Positions 1-5,286 of a DNA stretch of 5,286 nucleotides are shown one piece after another. The position numbers and the translations under genes were made by a program. Source of the DNA: Erythrobacter sp. UBA3075 (lineage in GTDB: Bacteria; Pseudomonadota; Alphaproteobacteria; Sphingomonadales; Sphingomonadaceae). The DNA lies in NCBI GenBank assembly GCA_002367375.1, contig DFBR01000118.1:5016-10301 (forward strand), in the 5' to 3' direction. The notes beneath the pieces were generated by a model that saw only the letters and a program-made list of their open reading frames with translations, made no database searches and had not been told where the DNA came from. Within the stretch, counting starts at the first letter, position 1; every line of letters starts with the position of its first letter.

Positions 1-35
1 ACGAGGGCGTCGTCCTCGCGCGCTGGCACCGCTGA

Positions 36-566
36 TTAGCGGAACAGGCGGGCGAAGAAGAAGCCGACAATCGCAGCGAGGCCAACAGCCGTTGCGGGGC
101 TCTTGCGAATGGCTTCGCGCGAATCTTCAGCCAGTTCGTCGAGGCTCTTTTCGTCCAGCTTGCGGGCATTGTCCTGCAAGCTCTGCGAGGCACTGCGGGC
201 ATAATCACCATATTTCGCCCCGAGCTTCTCATCGAGTGTGGGGGCGTTCTCGTCGATAACGCGCGAGAGGCCGGTCAGTGCTTCGCTGGCTTTGTGCTTG
301 CCTTCTTCGGCCAGTTCACCAGCCTTGGATCGGGCTTCGACGGACCAGTCTTCACCGCGCGCCAGTGCTTCTCCACGGGCCTTGTCGGCACGAGCCTTGG
401 CCTCGTCACCCAGAGCCACTGCGCCAGCCTTTGCTTCGTCGAGTGCAGCATTGAAACGCGTCTTTGCTTCAGACGTGTTGTCAGTTGCGGCCGTTTCTGC
501 AGCGGCACCAGTTTCTGTCACATTCTCTGTGGCAGTCTCGGCTTGTGTCTTCTTCTTGGCAGCCAT
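36..566 (-). CDS. Phasin-like / DUF883-like helical protein with C-terminal membrane anchor
   Basis: I do not recognise a specific orthologue. The 176-residue product starts with a Lys-rich stretch (MAAKKK) and a low-complexity Ala/Thr/Glu segment to about residue 32. A long, highly charged Ala/Lys/Glu helical region (about 33-155) follows, with repeated Glu-Ala-Lys and Lys-Ala-Arg units like those of phasins and LEA-type amphipathic helices. It ends in a single hydrophobic segment (about 159-172) followed by Arg-Leu-Phe-Arg. A charged helix ending in a membrane anchor recalls the ElaB/YqjD (DUF883) ribosome- and membrane-associated proteins. A membrane or granule-surface role is inference. 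I prefer the ATG at 564-566 over the one at 582-584, because an AAAGGGA ribosome site lies 7 bases before the former while the latter has none at usable distance; the longer form would add MERETA. It is divergent from eno. The ORF and its composition are secure; the function is not. Confidence 0.8.
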   Translation of the reverse strand: MAAKKKTQAETATENVTETGAAAETAATDNTSEAKTRFNAALDEAKAGAVALGDEAKARADKARGEALARGEDWSVEARSKAGELAEEGKHKASEALTGLSRVIDENAPTLDEKLGAKYGDYARSASQSLQDNARKLDEKSLDELAEDSREAIRKSPATAVGLAAIVGFFFARLFR

Positions 567-573
567 GGCTGTT

Positions 574-580
574 TCCCTTT
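574..580 (-). promoter_or_regulatory. Ribosome binding site deciding the start of the phasin-like gene
   Basis: The minus strand reads AAAGGGA here, 7 bases before the ATG at 564-566. It lies downstream of the alternative ATG at 582-584, so it can serve only the shorter form. Confidence 0.6.
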
Positions 581-624
581 CCATTCCGGAAGCTGTTAGC
601 CTCCCTAAAGCGTGTCCCGCATAA

Positions 625-644
625 TGTGTTATGGGTATAACACA
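625..644. promoter_or_regulatory. Perfect 20-bp palindrome, candidate operator
   Basis: The arms TGTGTTAT (625-632) and ATAACACA (637-644) are perfect reverse complements separated by GGGT. The dyad lies in the divergent spacer, 58 bases upstream of the preferred start of the phasin-like gene and 84 bases upstream of the eno ATG. No T-run follows on either strand and no transcript is known to end here, so a protein-binding site is more likely than a terminator. The regulator is unknown. The sequence differs from the ATCACA-N6-TGTGAT sites around the rib genes. Confidence 0.5.
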
Positions 645-668
645 CCGGGCTTCAAGTAACTAACGCAT

Positions 669-2012
<1,344 letters not shown>

Positions 2013-2023
2013 GGGCCAGGAGA

Positions 2024-2049
2024 TAGCGGAACCGGCTAAGGCCCCGCTA
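2024..2049 (+). terminator. Weak hairpin after eno, possible terminator
   Basis: TAGCGG (2024-2029) and CCGCTA (2044-2049) can pair across a 14-base loop, starting 12 bases after the eno stop codon. Downstream there is only a short TTT within ACCCCTTTC rather than a T-run, so intrinsic termination would be poor. The position suits an eno terminator; the structure alone is weak. Confidence 0.25.
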
Positions 2050-2093
2050 GACCCCTTTCAAAGCCGCGCATTCCCGGACAAATGTCCTACCGC

Positions 2094-2121
2094 ATCACAG
2101 CGTAATGTGATCCGATGTGAT
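2094..2121. promoter_or_regulatory. Half-site cluster (ATGTGAT repeats) at the 3' end of ribH
   Basis: An 18-bp dyad ATCACA-GCGTAA-TGTGAT occupies 2094-2111, and a further direct half-site ATGTGAT occupies 2115-2121, touching the ribH stop codon. The three half-sites repeat at exactly 10-base intervals. The dyad has the same arms and spacing as the one before ribB at 3806-3823, and 15 of the 18 bases are identical. As RNA the dyad would give a 6-bp stem with no T-run after it, so it is not a convincing terminator. A protein-binding site is inferred. Confidence 0.5.
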
Positions 2122-2540
2122 CAGGCAAAGTGGCTCTGCAGTTCGAGCATCCGCATAGCCGCCTGCGCTGCCTCGCCACCCTTGTTCTTCTGAGCCGGGT
2201 CGGCGCGGACCAGCGTTTGCTCCTCGTTCTCGGTGGTGAGGATGCCGTTGCCGATGGGGATGCCATCCATGGTCAGGGCCATGATTGCGCGCGCACTTTC
2301 ACCGGCGACGATTTCAAAGTGATATGTCTCACCGCGAATGACGACACCGATGGCGACGAAACCATCGTATTTGTCGCTCTCGGCAGCCAGCGCGATCGCT
2401 CCCGGTATTTCGAGAGCGCCCGGCACGGTCACCACTTCGCTTGTGTGGCCTCCAGCTTCCAGCGCCGCCTTGGCTCCAGCGATAAGCATGTCATTGAATT
2501 GGCTGTAGAAACGGGCTTCGACTATCAGGAAGTGCGCCAT
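2121..2540 (-). CDS. ribH: 6,7-dimethyl-8-ribityllumazine synthase
   Basis: Condenses 3,4-dihydroxy-2-butanone 4-phosphate (the product of the gene before it) with 5-amino-6-ribitylaminouracil to give lumazine, the penultimate step to riboflavin. The product has 139 residues, slightly short of the usual 150-160 because of a trimmed N-terminus. Landmarks: R10-F11 of the pyrimidine site, GALEIP (41-46), the [15 protein letters not shown] block (68-82) with catalytic H74, [12 protein letters not shown] (97-108), and R112 likely contacting phosphate. Members of the family form cytosolic pentamers or 60-mer capsids; which one applies here is not visible. Its ATG lies 3 bases after the ribB stop and its ribosome site overlaps the ribB end, so the two are cotranscribed and probably translationally coupled. 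The gene stops beside the half-site cluster at 2094-2121. Confidence 0.96.
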   Translation of the reverse strand: MAHFLIVEARFYSQFNDMLIAGAKAALEAGGHTSEVVTVPGALEIPGAIALAAESDKYDGFVAIGVVIRGETYHFEIVAGESARAIMALTMDGIPIGNGILTTENEEQTLVRADPAQKNKGGEAAQAAMRMLELQSHFA

Positions 2541-2543
2541 GAT

Positions 2544-3794
2544 TTACTCCGGAATGGGGTGGTGGCCGACAATGTCCAGGCCGTAGCCTTCGATTGCGAC
2601 GACGTTGGGTTGCGAATTGGTCAGCAGGATCATGTCATCGACGCCCATATCGGCGAGGATTTGTGACCCGATCCCGACGTTGCGCAGCTCTTCTTCAGTG
2701 GACCAGGCGCTGCTTGAACCGACACGGCCGGTCAGGATCACGATCACGCCAGAGCCATGCTCGCCAACCGCCTGCATCGCGCGCTGGAGTGTGCGTTTGC
2801 GGGGGCCGGGCTGGCCAAGAAGATCATCGAATACCGAGATCGGATGGACGCGGGCGAGGGTGGGTTCATCCGGCACTACATGTCCCTTTTGCAGGACATA
2901 GGCTTCGTTGTTTGAGACTTTGTTGCGGTAGGTGATCATGCGCCATTGCCCGCCGTAGTCGGATTCAAAAGCGCGTTCATCAATGCGTTCGACAAGGTGG
3001 TCATTGCGCATCCGATAGGCGATCAAATCGCGGATCGTTCCGATCTTGAGGTCATGCTTGCGAGCAAATGCATACAGATCTTCAAGCCGGGCCATTGTCC
3101 CGTCTTCATTCATGATTTCGCAGATTACGCCCGAGGGATTGAGGCCAGCGAGGCGTGAGATATCGACCGCAGCTTCGGTATGCCCAGCGCGCACCAGCAC
3201 GCCGCCATCGCGCGCGGTGAGGGGGAAAACATGCCCCGGCGTCACGATATCGTCCGGACCCTTGCTGCTGTCGATCGCCACCGAGACGGTCCGCGCACGG
3301 TCAGCCGCAGAAATGCCGGTCGTCACGCCTTCCTTTGCCTCGATAGAGATCGTGAAAGCTGTCTGCATAGATTCACGATTGTTGCGGCTCATGGGTTCGA
3401 GACCGAGTTGGTTGACCCTATTGCTGTCGAGCGAAAGGCAGATCAGGCCGCGTCCATGCGTCGCCATGAAATTGATTGCAGAAGGTGTGGCCATTTGCGC
3501 AGGGATAATGAGATCGCCTTCGTTCTCGCGGTCCTCATCATCCACCAGAATATACATGCGCCCGTTGCGCGCTTCCTCGATGATCTCCTCGATCCCGACG
3601 AGCACTGGGGTCTCGTCATTCTCGGTCAGGAAATGATCGAGCTTGCTCAATGTCTCCGTAGTGGGATTCCAGCCGTCCTCCGCGCAATCGCGTAAGGTGT
3701 TGGCGTGAAGCCCGGCAGCGCGGGCGAGACCGGCGCGGGTCATGAGACCTTCGGAGACGATTTTGCGGACTTTTTCGACGGTGTTTTCGCTCAT
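2544..3794 (-). CDS. ribB: 3,4-dihydroxy-2-butanone-4-phosphate synthase fused to N-terminal HTH and degenerate GTP cyclohydrolase II domain (RibBX-type)
   Basis: Converts ribulose 5-phosphate to 3,4-dihydroxy-2-butanone 4-phosphate and formate in riboflavin synthesis. The product has 416 residues in three parts. Residues 1-58 look like a Cro/C1-type helix-turn-helix: a helix at 3-15, RAGLARAAGL (20-29), a recognition-like helix at 30-40, then NPTTETLSKLDHFL. Residues about 67-265 are an intact RibB domain: DDEDRENEGD (85-94) with probable metal ligand E90, HGRGLICL, EAKEGVTTGISAADR (152-166), PGHVFP with metal ligand H188, and GHTEA with E207. Residues about 270-416 align with GTP cyclohydrolase II and keep its tail (LLTNSQ..., EGYGLDIV), but contain no cysteine, so the three zinc ligands are gone, and the RxEGRGIGL motif is lost (ILTGRVGSSS). 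RibB-degenerate RibA fusions are known in Proteobacteria as RibBX; a separate RibA must exist elsewhere. No good ribosome site precedes the start. An internal ATG (M18) has GAAGG nearby but would remove the first HTH helix. Confidence 0.95.
   Translation of the reverse strand: MSENTVEKVRKIVSEGLMTRAGLARAAGLHANTLRDCAEDGWNPTTETLSKLDHFLTENDETPVLVGIEEIIEEARNGRMYILVDDEDRENEGDLIIPAQMATPSAINFMATHGRGLICLSLDSNRVNQLGLEPMSRNNRESMQTAFTISIEAKEGVTTGISAADRARTVSVAIDSSKGPDDIVTPGHVFPLTARDGGVLVRAGHTEAAVDISRLAGLNPSGVICEIMNEDGTMARLEDLYAFARKHDLKIGTIRDLIAYRMRNDHLVERIDERAFESDYGGQWRMITYRNKVSNNEAYVLQKGHVVPDEPTLARVHPISVFDDLLGQPGPRKRTLQRAMQAVGEHGSGVIVILTGRVGSSSAWSTEEELRNVGIGSQILADMGVDDMILLTNSQPNVVAIEGYGLDIVGHHPIPE
2547..2550 (-). 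promoter_or_regulatory. Ribosome binding site of ribH inside the end of ribB
   Basis: GGAG on the minus strand, 6 bases before the ribH ATG. It sits in the last codons of ribB, immediately before its TAA, which suggests translational coupling. Confidence 0.7.
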
Positions 3795-3805
3795 AACACA
3801 GCCAT

Positions 3806-3845
3806 ATCACATTTTAATGTGATCGCAAGTGGCGAGTATCACATT
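3806..3845. promoter_or_regulatory. Half-site cluster (ATCACATT repeats) in the ribB / flavin reductase control region
   Basis: A perfect dyad ATCACATT-TT-AATGTGAT spans 3806-3823, its near edge 11 bases upstream of the ribB ATG. A third exact half-site ATCACATT lies at 3838-3845. Half-site centres are 10 and 22 bases apart, and the outer two are 32 apart (about three helical turns), so all could face the same side of the helix. The dyad would overlap any ribB core promoter here (weak minus-strand candidates TTGCGA at 3828-3823 and TATGGC at 3806-3801), which fits repression. The site is also 70 bases upstream of the flavin reductase start. No FMN riboswitch fits in this 98-base spacer. The operator function is inferred from sequence. 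Confidence 0.65.
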
Positions 3846-3892
3846 GCCCGTCGTAATTCGATCTTGCGCCCAAAGCCAGAGATCGCCAATGA

Positions 3893-4411
3893 ATGCCTAT
3901 GGACCCTGTAGGAAAGAGCGAATTCGCACTCGGCCAATCCTTTCGTGAAGCGATGCGTCACGTCGCGGCGACAGTCTATGCGGTGACGACCACGCATGAA
4001 GGTCGCAGCTACGGCATACTGGCCACTGCGGTTAGTTCGCTCAGCTTCGATCCGCCCTCGCTGCTCGCCTGCATCAATCGGGATTCGTCACTGCATGATC
4101 CGCTCGTCCAGGCCGGGACGTTCTGCGTCAACATCCTTGGCGTCAACAACCACGATGTCGCCGAGCACTTTATGATTCCCAAGCCAGAACGCTTTGCAGT
4201 CGGCGAATGGGAGGAGCATCACGGCGTTCCGGTGCTTGCCAATGCCCAATCGAGCCTGATTTGCACGGTCGCCGACAGACACGAATTCGGGACCCACACG
4301 ATCTTTATTGGCGAGCTGATTGCGGCTAATCACCGCGAAGACGCGACACCGCTGACCTATTTCGATCGGAATTACATCGACATCAGCGCGGCACCCGAAC
4401 GAAAGCGCTAG
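3893..4411 (+). CDS. Flavin reductase family protein (HpaC-like, FMN-binding split barrel)
   Basis: Members of this family reduce FMN or FAD with NAD(P)H and pass the reduced flavin to a partner monooxygenase. The partner is not in this window. The 172-residue product has the typical length and order of motifs: FREAMRHVAATVYAVTT (17-33), GILATAVSSLSFDPPSLLACIN (41-62) forming the flavin-binding strand region, GTFCVNIL (75-82), HDVAEHF (87-93), GTHTIFIGEL (133-142) and LTYFDRNY (154-161). No signal peptide is present, so it is cytosolic. It is divergent from ribB-ribH and shares a 98-base control region with it, which links it to flavin supply. The start could be the ATG at 3893 or at 3899; neither has a clear ribosome site. 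Its stop is only 8 bases from the stop of the convergent M48 gene. Substrate and flavin preference cannot be read from the sequence. Confidence 0.88.
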   Translation: MPMDPVGKSEFALGQSFREAMRHVAATVYAVTTTHEGRSYGILATAVSSLSFDPPSLLACINRDSSLHDPLVQAGTFCVNILGVNNHDVAEHFMIPKPERFAVGEWEEHHGVPVLANAQSSLICTVADRHEFGTHTIFIGELIAANHREDATPLTYFDRNYIDISAAPERKR

Positions 4412-4419
4412 GCTGCGGA

Positions 4420-5286
4420 TCAATCAGCGGTGAAGCTGCGTTCGCGCATCGCCAGCAAATGTCCCGGCCAGCTCGGCCCGCGCCCCAGTGGAAGATAAAA
4501 TTCGATCTCACGTTCGACCAATGCGGCACGCGCTTCCTGTGATGGATAGATGAAGCTGGGCATCGCTCCGCCAAGGCTGCGGCCAACTTCTGATCGCCAA
4601 AATTGTGGAACGATTGCCGGATCGAAGTCGGCGTTGGCAAGCAGGTGGATGGAGAGCCGGTCCGCCTCCACTTCGGCTTGTCTGTTGGCCTGCTGGTTGC
4701 GGCCAAACTCCGCGAACAGGCCGTTGTCGATGCCAGCTTCTTCCTTGCGCCGCCTATGCTCAAGCACGGTGTGCGCCAGTTCATGTGCGAGGACCACGGC
4801 CACCTGATTGTCATCAAGCTGCGCGGCAAAAGTATATTGCAATTGGATAACCCGCCCATCCGAGCGCGCGCGCGGGCCATCACCCACCAAAATTTCCACC
4901 AGCGACCGACATCCCGCAGGTGCGTCGACGATGACGGTCTGCGGCGCCCCGTCTCGAAGAATGCTCAGGGCCACCGGCGCACCGACGGGCTGGCTTGCGA
5001 GCACGGCAAATGCGGCCTCGCGCAGGTTTCCGTCCTCGGGAGCGGTGAGGGTGGATATTTCCCGCCCGCCAATCGCCAAGAGGGTGTCGTCACGCTGCAA
5101 CCCGGCGCGAGCTGCGGGTGAATGCGGCACAATGCCCGACAGTGCCACCGGACCACCGGCAAAGCGCGTGTCGGCGATTCCATCCCGGTACTGGTCGGCG
5201 CTGTGCAGGATCATTCCCGTCGCGGGCATCAGTGTGTTGCAGAGCGCAGCATTGGCCACCATCACCCGGTCGGCGATACGCGCCAG
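4420..5286 (-). CDS. PDZ and M48-family zinc metallopeptidase, 5' end outside the window
   Basis: A membrane- or envelope-type metalloprotease judged by family. The frame is open to the window edge: before the GTG at 5263-5265 it reads on as LARIADR, matching the flow of the protein, so the true start and any signal peptide lie beyond 5286. Counting from that GTG, a PDZ domain (about 38-115) has SGIVPHSPAARAGLQRDDTLLAIGG. The M48 core follows: VVLAHELAHTVLEH (157-170) with the HExxH zinc site at 161-165, and AEVEADRL (197-204) supplying the third zinc ligand E198 in the ExxAD pattern. The tail (YPSQEARAALVEREI) resembles the substrate-side helices of M48 proteins. Having PDZ before the protease domain is less usual than a C-terminal PDZ. 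The likely job is envelope protein quality control, which is inference. The motifs are intact. Confidence 0.85.
   Translation of the reverse strand: MARIADRVMVANAALCNTLMPATGMILHSADQYRDGIADTRFAGGPVALSGIVPHSPAARAGLQRDDTLLAIGGREISTLTAPEDGNLREAAFAVLASQPVGAPVALSILRDGAPQTVIVDAPAGCRSLVEILVGDGPRARSDGRVIQLQYTFAAQLDDNQVAVVLAHELAHTVLEHRRRKEEAGIDNGLFAEFGRNQQANRQAEVEADRLSIHLLANADFDPAIVPQFWRSEVGRSLGGAMPSFIYPSQEARAALVEREIEFYLPLGRGPSWPGHLLAMRERSFTAD

Noticed and set aside
1..35. Possible 3' end of a plus-strand gene reading EGVVLARWHR then TGA at 33-35
   Set aside because: Ten codons are too few to support a gene or name a family, though it is compatible with a convergent neighbour left of the window.
238..624. 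Long plus-strand frame opposite the phasin-like gene
   Set aside because: Its Ser/Ala-rich composition mirrors the antisense of Ala/Glu/Lys codons; no family resemblance.
2076..2087. GGACA-AA-TGTCC palindrome between eno and ribH
   Set aside because: Short arms and a 2-base centre, no T-run and no second copy; probably chance or a minor part of the eno 3' region.
3046..3636. Long plus-strand frames opposite ribB
   Set aside because: Antisense shadows of a clearly conserved gene, with Arg/Ser-rich products and no recognisable domain.
3806..3823. CRP/FNR-type site
   Set aside because: CRP sites read TGTGA-N6-TCACA. Here the half-sites are in the opposite order, TCACA-N6-TGTGA. The TGTGA...TCACA pair using the third half-site has a 16-base spacer, too wide for CRP.
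3795..3892. FMN riboswitch before ribB
   Set aside because: The gap is only 98 bases and I see no conserved FMN-aptamer segments on the minus strand; an aptamer would have to run into the flavin reductase gene.
3889..3948. Short 19-codon reading frame overlapping the flavin reductase start
   Set aside because: No ribosome site and no recognisable product; the ATG arises from the ATGAATG overlap.

Overview
This is a chromosomal window of ordinary, moderately GC-rich bacterial DNA. Its protein sequences look alphaproteobacterial, most likely a sphingomonad of the Erythrobacter group; that placement is inferred from family resemblance, not from a search. There is no sign of an insertion sequence, phage, CRISPR array, tRNA or rRNA. 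Genes are tightly packed.

Layout. (1) 36-566, minus: an Ala/Lys/Glu-rich helical protein with one C-terminal membrane segment (phasin-like or DUF883-like). (2) 567-728: a divergent intergenic region with a perfect 8-bp-arm palindrome and a probable eno promoter. (3) 729-2012, plus: enolase. (4) 2013-2120: the convergent gap after eno, with a weak hairpin and a cluster of ATGTGAT half-sites abutting the end of ribH. (5) 2121-3794, minus: a two-gene riboflavin operon. The first gene fuses an N-terminal helix-turn-helix, an intact 3,4-dihydroxy-2-butanone-4-phosphate synthase and a degenerate GTP cyclohydrolase II-like domain; ribH follows after 3 bases. (6) 3795-3892: a divergent control region with three more half-sites. 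(7) 3893-4411, plus: a flavin reductase family protein. (8) 4420-5286, minus: a PDZ plus M48 zinc-protease protein whose 5' end lies outside the window.

How the genes work together. RibB makes the four-carbon unit that RibH condenses to lumazine, the direct precursor of riboflavin. The divergent flavin reductase uses flavin, so 2121-4411 forms a flavin supply-and-use block. Enolase (glycolysis), the phasin-like protein and the M48 protein look like independent neighbours.

Main point of interest. The ribB-ribH operon is bracketed by two 18-bp dyads of identical geometry (ATCACA-N6-TGTGAT, 15 of 18 bases shared). Each has an extra half-site at near-integral helical spacing, and the first enzyme of the operon carries its own putative DNA-binding domain. 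No FMN riboswitch is visible. Together this suggests a riboflavin enzyme that represses its own operon, similar in principle to BirA, NadR, PutA or archaeal RbkR. The dyads, spacing and fusion are read from the sequence; the regulatory link is inference.
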